52,693 nt of DNA from Gyrodactylus bullatarudis. Taxonomy: Eukaryota > Platyhelminthes > Monogenea > Gyrodactylidea > Gyrodactylidae. The position numbers were made by a program, and so were the translations under genes. Positions 41,901-50,470 of the stretch are shown piece by piece (positions within the stretch are counted from its first letter, which is position 1; each line of letters starts with the position of its first letter). The stretch lies in contig SSNU01000111.1 in the NCBI GenBank assembly GCA_012064415.1, positions 1 to 52,693 on the forward strand, in the 5' to 3' direction. The notes under the pieces were generated by a model. The model had not been told where the DNA came from, made no database searches, and was given only the letters and a program-made list of their open reading frames with translations.

Positions 41901-44900
41901 AATAAATAAATTCAAATTCCGAAAAAAGGTTTCATAAAAGAAATTTAAAAAATAACATAATGACTAAATAAGCCCTTCAAGAAATTTCATTAAATCATTC
42001 TGGAATTATTGAAGATTAAGTAGAATTTTTGTATAATCTTATTTAGATCTAATATGCAACATGATTGCCTTAATATTGGTCAAATCATTGCATTCTGATA
42101 TTTTAAATTTGTTTTCAATCATGTTATATGTAGATAACAAATAATGATTGGAGAAGGAGGAATGATTCCACAAGAATTTCCTTTGTATCTTTTATTAGTC
42201 AATAATTCAATTTTCATTCAAAATAAAATCAAATTACCCTTAACATCTTGAATGTCTTAAAGGCAATTTGGTATAAAACTTTGTAAATACCTGTAGAATT
42301 AAAATATTTAAGAAACGTATTGGCCAGCATTTTAGAATTTTGAAGAAATCTATTGATCAATTTTGTATACTCAATTATTGCATCATATTCTATTCCCCAT
42401 TTGAAGAGATCAGACAGACAAAGAAATCAATATTGAACCTTGGAGCAAACTAACCAATTAAATCTATTCTTCTTGAGCCATGACAACCATTCTTATCAAC
42501 AATACCAAGATTTGTATAGGAATTTACTACAGTCTTTTTATGTTTAGGAAAAATTGTAGATCATCATATGTGATTATTCAACTCTTATTATTTGAGAGAT
42601 ATGTCATGTTCTTATAAAAGTAAAGCCCTAAATTTCAGGCATGATCAAAATTTTAATTGTCAATCTATACATTCCAATTGAGGTAGCTTAAGACTTTTAA
42701 AATTAAAAAAAAAGACTTTATTCTTACTAATAAGAATTAAAATTCAGAATTAAATTTGTGAAAATTTGCAATCATTATAAATAGAATTCAGTTTCAGAAT
42801 AATTTCTTGATCGAATTTTTCTAATACCGATTTCATATTCTTCAGTATGCATTAAATTGCAAATTACAGAGTCAGAAGAGTGTTTCAAGATCATTTCAAA
42901 TATTTTTACAAAACTTTTTAAGCCCTTTCGGTGCCGATGGACAATATACAGGTATAACCCAGAGATGGATGTGGAAAATTAACCCCCTTCCACTCTACAC
43001 CCAAAATAAATATAAACTTTTGTATCATTACTTTAAAGTAGACTCAGCAAGAGTTTTGAATTTCAAAAATTAGTTTTTCTTGATTTTTACACCATTGTAA
43101 AGATCGTTTTCTTTAGATCAGAATCATATAATCTACTGTATATCTTATACTCAAATTAATCTATCTAGATCGAGTTAAAGTTTCTCATAAATTTATGGAA
43201 AATTATTTCTTTTTCTATCTTTTTCTCAAATATATCCTAGGTGTGAAAAGGGCTTGCTCTACATCCAAAGCAAACAAATGAATCATCATCATCTAAGGGT
43301 GCTAAATTCAATGCCAGATGGGAGAAGTCATCGGATAAATTTGAACTTAGGTGTCATTCCAAAAAAATAAAATTTTTGAAACATGAATTATTTATGATCC
43401 AAATTTAGGGTCCAATATACGGTATATTGCAGGATATATTCTAAAATGAGCCAATCAATTTCATCTTTTTTGATTTAAATTGAGATCCTGTGCAATGAAA
43501 TTGTAATTCCATGAGTAAAAAGGGTTGATGCCAGTTATAAGAATATAGCGCTTTTATTTCGTGGCATACTCATCAGCTTTTACATGCCAGATTTATATAA
43601 AGAAAAATGTGTACAAAATATTGGTTTTTCTATTGTATGTCCATTTTCCAATTTTTTTGAACCTTCATAACTCTACTAGTTTGATAGGTTTCTGGATCAA
43701 TTAAGTTTAAATTGAAGCCCACAATGTGAACTTACATTAGTAATATTTTTGGCCAAATAACTTTGTATCTTCATAGCTAAATTTTGGTTTTTATAAAAAT
43801 TGTGAAATAGTCTCGGCACCGAAACGGTTAAAATCATTGAGGCTTCGGACTTTGGATGAATCCTACGCAAAATTCATCTCAGTATACCTTTGTGTTTGCA
43901 GAAGATATAAATGTAACGAAAAAACAATTCATCGAAATCAATTATACCCTTTATATCTTTGTTTTTAGTATTTTATATTTTTTGGAATTAACCATAAACT
44001 TGACTCAATTTATAGGATATTTAAAATATTACTTTTTTGTGAAAGAGTAAAAGTCAATCTTATTCTACCTTAGCATTTGCGTTTATGCCTTATTTAAGTG
44101 TATTTTTATTATTGCACTATCCGGAAGCCATTTCAAATCCAATGTTGATCACATAATATTGGAATAAATTCTGATAATCGAATATTATCATTCGCGATAT
44201 TACAGAGTCTCTAGATATTTCTTCAATCTAAATTCCAGAACGATAAAAGTATTTTTTAAAGCTGCAAGAGCTTCATGTCTTGGAACCTCCAAGGAATCCA
44301 TAGAAATAATAGTACCGTTTAGTTTTAGAGAAAAACAAACGAGTTGAAATGTATTCCATAAAAATCAACCGATTAATAGAAGAATCAAGCCATCGAGTAG
44401 TATTATCGACTGATGGTCATTAAACTCAAAGTGGGAAAAATAGCTCAAATCGATTTTGAAGAATTGAAGCAATCAAATGCTGATTTTTGGGATCAAAATT
44501 AGGCAAAGAATTCGAACTCGCTTGAAGCAGTTCACGGAAAATCGTCACTATCGAACCATTTGAATTTTTTGATCAACACGAAGGAAAATGATCCAAAATT
44601 AAGAAGTTTTACTTTATCCTGGAGATTAATTGCTTCAAAAATTTTTGAGCTTGAATGTTGAATATTAGGTTGTATCAAATGTTATGAACCCTCATAACAT
44701 GAAAACTCACCGCAAGGGATTCGTTTTCATTTCATCGATGTTTTTTTTTGTTAGAAAAAAATTCTATATTGAAAAAAAAGATGAATACAAATATATACAA
44801 AACTGAAATAATTTAATGTTAAAAAGCCCTTAGTTTCTTTGTCATTGAAAAAAATTACTTGAAAACAAGAGGGGGCAAATGTTCTATAGATTGGCCATTT

Positions 44901-47900
44901 TATTTTATTCAAAGGGTTTGTTTCTTTGGTCATGTTGTCTTACTTTTCATACACACTTTTAAACCTTTTTTGACCATTAAGACTAACACATTTTTGACTA
45001 CACTTTTCTTCAATTTTACCTTTTTGACAAGAATTCTAATATTTTAAAAATCTTTAGTTTAAAATATTCACTGATAGTGAATCACTATGCAGGATAAAAT
45101 GGTCGTCTCATGAGTACAATTTCTCCTCATAGGGAATTTCCCATTTTCACGGTGAAGGTTTCAGTGAAAATTCAGCGAGAAGGGTAAATATTTCCCATTT
45201 TTCCGGCAAAATAAACGATTTCCCATTTTCGCTAGTGATTTCCGTACATCTGTGTAGCGGAAATGTTAAAGAAACAATCTGATAAGAGATGAGGTAATTT
45301 CATTTGCAAAATTAAATTTTATTCATAAATAAAAGAAAGCAAATTTTCTATCGATTTTTCAAGAGTAACCTGTTGAGAGATGAAGGTATGATTATGGGTG
45401 TACAGTATTTGATACACATACTAAATATTAACTAAAATCTATAGATTCATCTTAAATTTATTGATTTGTATCACAAAATGCGAGTTGAAAAAATTTAAAA
45501 ATAACTTTGAGACTATGTCCACTAGGGTAAGGTGAAATTTTCAACTTTATTTTACCGACATTTCTAACAGTCTATAAATCCTAAGCATTTTTTTGAATTG
45601 AAAAATATTTCTAAATTATAATTAATGTTTAAAAATCACAGTCCAATTTTCAATGAATTTTTACTACGTACTTAATTGCTAAAATCCTGAATATATAGGT
45701 GACTTCATGATTTTCCAGATTATTGATAGGAAAAATAGGCAAAACCATAACGTCGGAGGATTTTTTCTCTTTAAGAATATGCACAACAACATCATCTAAA
45801 CGTGGAAGTTGATATAAAGATGAAAATATACTATTTTTACAAAAAACTCCATAAGTTGGTGGAATAAAAATAATTGAGCCGATCCATGTGTTTATCAAGC
45901 AATTAAAGATCAAATCTTGTGCAAAGCTGAAGCCCAATACATCAAAACGTAGAAACCTGACCCTTGTAAGCAGAAAGAATTGGCAACACAATTGGGTATC
46001 GAAGAAAAAAAGCAATTCACACAGAAATAGAAAATTGAAAAAATCGCTAGATTGATTAATGATGGCCCTGTTGCTAGCACAACCCAGAAAGCAGAAACAA
46101 ATGAGATTGATAACATTAGTGAACAAGAAGAGCAAGTAAGAGTAGTTGAATCTACGTCTCAATCAAATCAACTCCAGTCCTCTGCCTCAGCAACTATTAC
46201 TAATGAGAGCAAAAGTGTAAACTCAGAGAAGTCAACGGAAGTTGATTATAATCAAATTAACTCTCAACCAGTAATTAGGACCCTGAGCAAATCAAAAATT
46301 TCTACACCTGCAATAAAGAAAAAAGGTAGAAGACGTAAAAGTTCAAGTGGCCAAATTTTAATGGACAGATACGTAAAGAGGAAATAATGACCCTGGAGAT
46401 TAGCAGTGTCATCCCCTCCTTCCCCTTCATTAATGCATAAAATTGATCCAACCAATCAGAGGATAACAAAGAACATTTATCTGTTAAATCAAGCCGGCGT
46501 AACAGTCTGAAGAGATCCAGCGCAATATATATATATATTTATTTGAAAATATCATGGAATTTCAGTATCTGACTTTTCGACTGCTCCTAACTTAAGTTGA
46601 GGATATAGTGAAGTTTGACTATTTATGAGCCAACACTGCAGATTTCCCAATGACGAGGTCGATCTATTATTTTAACTTTTCAAAAAACTAATTTTGTAAT
46701 AATTTCTTTATAATAATGATTTTCTTTTAAATTTAATAAATGTATAATTTCAAAGAAAAAAATAAGCTTTATTACTAAATATATATCGCTTCTACTTCCT
46801 GGACAAATTGTCTCCTTAACTTCGGATCTGGGTTTCAGTATATCGTCTAGTTTAAAATTAAATCCTCTAGCTAATCTCCCTAGAATTAATTCTATTATTT
46901 TTACCATTAAGAAATTCTCTAAATCCAGTGATGTAAGACTAAAAGCTTACAAATCACTGGTCTTTCCACTTTTTGACTATATTTTTCCTCTCTTACCCAA
47001 TTTAAATCAATCTCAGTGTCTAACTATTGAACGTGTTCAATATAGGTTTTTACATTCTTTATATCCTCATATTGACTCGTACAATGCACTAATATCGGTC
47101 TCTGGCCTTAACCCCCTCTGGGTCCGGAGATTTGCTTTTTTAGTTAAAAAATTCACAGAGTCTTATTCTCCCTCTAATGATAATAATTATTCCTTGAGAA
47201 ATAATAAATATAACCCTAACTATTTACTTTCTATTTATAACTTTATCCATACTAAATTTGAATTATCTGATTGTGATGACTTGACCAATCTTAAATTGGT
47301 CATGTCTCACATCAGGCTTAAAATCGATTACTCTAAGTCTTTGCTTTATTCCTATCTTCATTAACCAGATGATTTTCGAATTTCTTGCAGACTCTAGTTC
47401 CCAGGCTTTCCTATTGCTCAAATATTTACAACTCGAGAGCATTTAGCTTATTTATGACTTGACATTTTATCTTTTTATAACTGTACAGATCAATCTATCA
47501 ATTTTATTTATTGTATTTTATTTCTATTTGTACAAGCAGATTTCGTTATGATTTGTATTTATATTTTCAATTCAATATAAGATTTTTTTCTAACAAAAAA
47601 AATAATATTTAATAAATATTCACTTGATTTCTGAATCCTCACAATGAGTTTCTCATTGAATTCTAAAGAATAATTGAATCTGACGAAAATTCGAATATCA
47701 GAGCATGGAAAGGTGAAAAACCGGATTAGCATAAAAAGGCTATGAAAAAAATTCTATACCTCTGGAAATTGAATATTCAGTTGAATTGAGAATTGAAAAA
47801 ATAATAAGAAAGATCAAGTTTGTAGAATTCTAAAATATCCTACTAAAATACCTGTATAAATTTAATTTTCAAACCATTAAAAAAGTAATATTACCCAGCT

Positions 47901-48646
47901 TTAAGGCCAATCAGAATTATAATGATGAAAATCAATTGAAGAATAATTCTATTCAGGCTGTGCACACTGTCGATCGGGTGACGGCAAAAGAAATGTGCAT
48001 GACATTTTGGGACGTTTGTCATCGAATGAATTGGGAGATTACAATAGATCAGGCTCCAACAATCTTGGAAGTATGCTCAGATGATACAATTGTTTTACAT
48101 CAAGTAAGATATAATGTCATTTATTGAATATATAATAATTCTACTTGGAAGTACGCACTGTATTTTTATAATTAATAACTCTAGGTTTATAAACGAGTCT
48201 GGCCAGCAACACAACGTGAAGGTCTTATGTGGTCTCATATTCGACAGATTAATCCTCAAGATATTATCGACCCAAATGAGAAATCTGAAGAGAATATTGG
48301 TGTTCTAGATGCTTGGTGTGTGCTCAATATTTCAACAGATTATAAGCAAGACAAAATTGAGCAAAGTTCCGTTCCAATGATTCGTTTAGGATTAGATGTT
48401 ATATTACTATGTCGAACTGTTGTTGTCCTATCTGATGGGGAAACTTTTGATCCATCAAGATCCCTTTCTTCATATGAACGAAATCAAATTCAATGTCGGT
48501 TATTTTATGCTGCTGATATAAATCCAGGCGGATGGGCTCCTGCTAAAGTAGTACGACAATTAGCACGCAGGGAATATCCTAGGTTTTTATCAAGAATTTC
48601 AGATTACGTACAAAAACTATACGTGAAAACGAAGCTCACCTCTTAA
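38904..48646 (+). CDS. CERT1: Ceramide transfer protein CERT (nine exons)
   Basis: CERT carries ceramide from endoplasmic reticulum to trans-Golgi. Exons are 38904-38933, 38981-39166, 39193-39612, 39639-39734, 39845-40027, 40112-40228, 40333-40617, 47957-48103 and 48185-48646. They sum to 1926 nt, 641 residues in one frame (human 624). The PH domain covers about 12-105 (FSGILSKWTNFLNGWQNRFF, then CRGSLRIRNAEI, then SIWYLRA). A middle coiled region follows (ETFREILSRQINN; TTISGILTSLNGAINLM). An FFAT-like motif EQYYDAID lies at 328-335, with Tyr-Tyr for the usual Phe-Phe. The START domain is about 405-635 (GTVLDPLQ; KRVWPATQRE; NPGGWAPAKVVRQLARREYP). Introns are 47, 26, 26, 110, 84, 104, 7339 and 81 nt. 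The donor of exon 6 and acceptor of exon 7 have an alternative pair differing by one Ser codon. AATAAA lies at 48658. Confidence 0.93.
38934..38980 (+). other. 47-nt first intron of CERT
   Basis: The donor GTAAGAAATG follows the tenth codon and the acceptor CTACAGAG precedes TTCAGTGGAATTCTC, the start of the PH domain. The frame is kept. The exact first exon (MNRDHEIKET) is weakly supported because it is short and not conserved. Confidence 0.6.
39167..39192 (+). other. 26-nt intron in the CERT PH domain
   Basis: It starts GTAATTCAAATG and ends TTTATAACTTAG, with ATAAC as a possible branch point. It contains an in-frame TAA. Excision joins DGCRFE to ICVGDSIWYLRA, which aligns without gap to the last strands and helix of the CERT PH domain. 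Confidence 0.9.
39613..39638 (+). other. 26-nt intron in the CERT middle region
   Basis: It starts GTAATACTTGTG and ends TTATTCTGTAG. Retention shifts the frame and loses the downstream homology. Excision gives SNKK-FDANKKDSEDSFSDED and then an FKGEVDTFETTISGIL stretch that corresponds to the conserved FKGEA...F...T-GIL segment of CERT. Confidence 0.88.
42918..43831. mobile_element. piggyBac-like non-autonomous element, 914 bp
   Basis: It begins TTAAGCCCTTTCGGTGCCGA and ends TCGGCACCGAAACGGTTAA, so TTAA and matching inverted termini bound it. Its right 210 bp (43620-43831) are the reverse complement of most of the 218-bp element at 25325-25542. The extra 700 bp show no coding frame. It is probably a longer deletion derivative of the same piggyBac-type family. 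Confidence 0.65.
44741..44815 (-). repeat. LINE 3' end fragment (reverse orientation)
   Basis: The sequence gttagaaaaaaattctatat and the following bases are the reverse complement, with changes, of the 3' tail at 47530-47605 that follows the LINE coding end. Both finish in a run of A (T here). Confidence 0.55.
44821..44888. repeat. Short dispersed repeat (partner at 29294)
   Basis: It shares aaaaagcccttagt, tctttgtcatt and a gggg-containing aaatgttct end with 29294-29362. Family unknown. Confidence 0.6.
45139..45240. repeat. Three spaced copies of atttcccattttc
   Basis: The phrase atttcccattttc or a one-base variant occurs three times, near 45137, 45190 and 45220, inside the CERT intron. 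Spacing is irregular. It may be a decayed short tandem repeat. Confidence 0.45.
45650..45910 (-). pseudogene. Possible tyrosine-recombinase retroelement fragment
   Basis: On the minus strand an open stretch reads WIGSIIFIPPTYG, then RLDDVVVHILKEKKSSDVMV, then LPIFP. The order PP, then I-x-x-V-x-x-I/L-x-x-E-K-x-x-x, then V-x-P-x-x-P resembles the segment after the reverse transcriptase/RNase H of DIRS-type elements. The middle (KNSIFSSLYQLP) corresponds to gttgatataaagatg at 45807, the decayed end of the fold-back family, as if that had inserted here. This is weak evidence by pattern only. Confidence 0.25.
45905..46387 (+). pseudogene. Transposon-like ORF broken by two TAG codons
   Basis: One frame runs 161 codons with only two stops, both TAG, at 45950 and 46028. 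The N-terminal part (KDQILCKAEAQYIKT, stop, KPDPCKQKELATQLGIEEKK) looks like a helix-turn-helix or homeodomain-type fold with its characteristic L-A-x-x-L-G-I. Then comes a Ser/Glu/Gln-rich stretch and a very basic end (KKKGRRRKSSSGQ, then MDRYVKRK). A decayed relative of the C-terminal end lies in reverse at 49525-49745, so this is a multicopy element. The Q-x-x-M/I-x-x-Y-V motif at the end resembles a PCNA-binding box, as known from pogo-type transposases. The family is not established. Confidence 0.4.
46720..47364 (+). pseudogene. Non-LTR retrotransposon (LINE), reverse-transcriptase C-terminal part
   Basis: The open frame has the classical end-of-RT signature of jockey-like LINEs. It shows CIISKKKISFITKYI (the NxxKC region), then SDLGFSISSSL (the K-D-L-G-V motif) and LKAYKSLVFPLFDYIFPLL (the L-x-x-S-L-V-x-P-x-L-E/D-Y motif). 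It ends with a VRRFAFLVKKF region and a stop at 47362. No start or palm domain (YxDD) is visible upstream, so this is a 5'-truncated copy, usual for LINEs. The 3' UTR continues to a run of A near 47595-47605. It sits in the same orientation as CERT inside the large intron. Confidence 0.75.
47530..47605 (+). repeat. LINE 3' tail ending in poly-A
   Basis: The tail ttcaattcaatataagattt then ttttctaacaaaaaaaa closes the LINE fragment. It is shared in reverse with 44741-44815, which supports it as the true 3' end of the family. Confidence 0.6.
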
Positions 48647-48657
48647 CTAATACATTG

Positions 48658-48663
48658 AATAAA
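48658..48663 (+). terminator. Poly(A) signal AATAAA of CERT
   Basis: It lies 12 nt after the CERT stop codon TAA at 48644-48646. If used, the 3' UTR would be only about 30-40 nt, in keeping with the compact gene ends at ZNF622 and DNALI1. Confidence 0.6.
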
Positions 48664-49524
48664 AAAATATATATATGTTACTATAAAAAATCTCGTTACA
48701 AAAGTAAATTAAATCTAGAGGTAGTCAGTAGGGAGTTGTGACTCACAACTTGTGAGGGATTCGGTTTTAGAATTTTATTAGTTTTAATTGATTGTGTTCT
48801 CTTTATGATGGTTCATCAGCCTTCAAAACCAAGTTTAGTCGCCAAACAAGGATCTAGCGATGGACTCTCACACACGAAATTCGAGAATACTGTAATGAGA
48901 ATTTTGGATTGTGATATGTAAGGCTTCAAAAATAATAAACGCTTAAAAATAATTGTATATTATTTCCAGCGTTTTAGATATTTTTATGACCTTATAAAGG
49001 ATCTGTTTCAATTTAAAAAGTAGTAACTTTATTTTTAAAATTTTAATGTTCTTATCGAAATGAAGCATAAAATTAAATATTTAAGGGCTCCTGCAGAGTA
49101 AAAATAAACACATCTGGGTACCTTATTTTGTTCTTGAAGTATTTTTTAGAGTTAAGCTCATGTTTTTTGGCATGTTAGATTGACAGATAACGAATGGCGG
49201 GATTCTTTTCATGTTCAAATTTGATTGGTCAAGGACGTATTCGTGTACACACACTGATAAGGTGTATCTTTGTATTGAGTAAGAGTAAGCATTGCAATCG
49301 ATCAATTAGAACCATGATTAAGTTTATTGGAATAGGGATTTACGAAATCACAACTGTTGACCAATCAAAATCAAGAAAATTGGAGTTTTTTTATTAAAAT
49401 AAAGTATTATTTCATTACACTGTCATAATGACAGAATAAAAAAATAATACTAAATATCCTAAGAACTTAATGAGGAACTCATTGGGAGGAATTAGAAATC
49501 GGTTGAATATTCAGTAAAGAAGCT
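48664..49524. other. Downstream of CERT: no gene recognised
   Basis: AT-rich, with short chance frames on both strands at 49123-49397 that overlap each other and show no pattern. Nothing else assigned. Confidence 0.5.
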
Positions 49525-49745
49525 TATATTTCGCCGGATCTCTTCAGACTATTACGTCCGCTTGATATATATAGTAAAATATTAAGGTTAAAGATATTTA
49601 AAAGATCCTCTGATTGGTTCATTCAATACGTAAATTGGGGAAGGAAATGGCGAATTTGAAATGCTCGTTTCCGGGATCATTGTTTCCTCTTAACATAACT
49701 GTCGATTAAAGGTTGCCCACTTAGACTCTTACGTTTTCTACCTTC
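49525..49745 (-). repeat. Inverted decayed copy of the 46300-46530 element end
   Basis: In reverse complement this reads GRKRKSLSGQ then IDSYVKRKQ and a stop, then a tail with ccaatcagaggatc and agtctgaagagatcc. It corresponds to the C-terminus and 3' flank at 46320-46530, at roughly 70% identity by eye. The pair brackets the last two CERT exons. Confidence 0.7.
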
Positions 49746-49874
49746 TACTAAATATGACTGAATAACTTTTGACCTTGAGGTCCAATTCAAAAATAAAATG
49801 CAATTTTGGGGTTTCTATAATATTGAAATTTGCCAGATAAAATATGCATTTTTAGACACTTTGAGGCCCTAGTG

Positions 49875-50060
49875 GTATGGCATCAAGGGTAGAGTCTGAA
49901 TAGAGAAATTTAGCACTTCCTCAGAATTAAATACAGGAATATTTTTGATTGAGTTTGCAATATTATCGCTCAAGTTTTTTATTTTATTATCAGCACTCTT
50001 ATGAACCATGGTAAGAGTTAACTCATAGATTTTCCTGGATTTTGCAGAATACTTATAATG
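49875..50060 (-). pseudogene. Unassigned coding-like remnant
   Basis: The minus strand reads RRFKHYKYSAKSRKIYELTL then MVHKSADNKIKNLSDNIANS before a stop at about 49870. It lies just upstream (on the minus strand) of the element end at 49525-49745 and may be part of the same decayed element. I do not recognise the protein. Confidence 0.3.
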
Positions 50061-50470
50061 TTTAAACCTTCTATATCTGCTTTCTCATTCAGAATGTCGC
50101 TTAACTTTCCCAACAATAGTATTAATTAATAACACTGGTGGTGATTTGAAATTTTTTTTGCAGCTCTTTACTTCTAGTGATTAAATTCTGATGTAAAATT
50201 CAACGCTGATCACGAATCTGGTATTTAAAAAAAATTTGGCTGTCTGTGAGCTGAGATAATGGGCAAAAACCGAATTTTCGAAATTTCAAAAAACATCTCT
50301 TAAACTTTTGCAATTTAATCAAATATTAAAAACATGAGAGTAATAAATTTTGTACCATCTGAAAGAAGAATAAATTTCGGGCGTAATGGCTGTATTTCTA
50401 TTCATCCCAAATGGTTTTTAGACTGTTTAAAAGAGCTGTAGAAAAAATAATTTGCAAAATTTTTCAGAAA

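Larger units (their letters stand above)
40618..47956 (+). other. 7.3-kb CERT intron rich in transposon remnants
   Basis: The donor GTGAGT follows LDPLQ and the acceptor attcag precedes AVHTVDRVTAKEM, so the intron splits the START domain. It contains a piggyBac-like MITE, a LINE fragment, a decayed ORF with two TAG codons and several short repeats. I found no further CERT exon inside, and the joined protein has no gap against CERT. Confidence 0.9.

Noticed and set aside
45650..46162. A 170-residue minus-strand gene
   Set aside because: Half of it is the antisense of the transposon pseudogene. Only the part below 45910 has any pattern, and that is listed as a doubtful retroelement remnant.
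46052..46387. A free-standing gene of 111 codons
   Set aside because: It has no ATG, continues upstream through TAG codons in the same frame, and has a repeated copy elsewhere, so it is treated as a transposon pseudogene.
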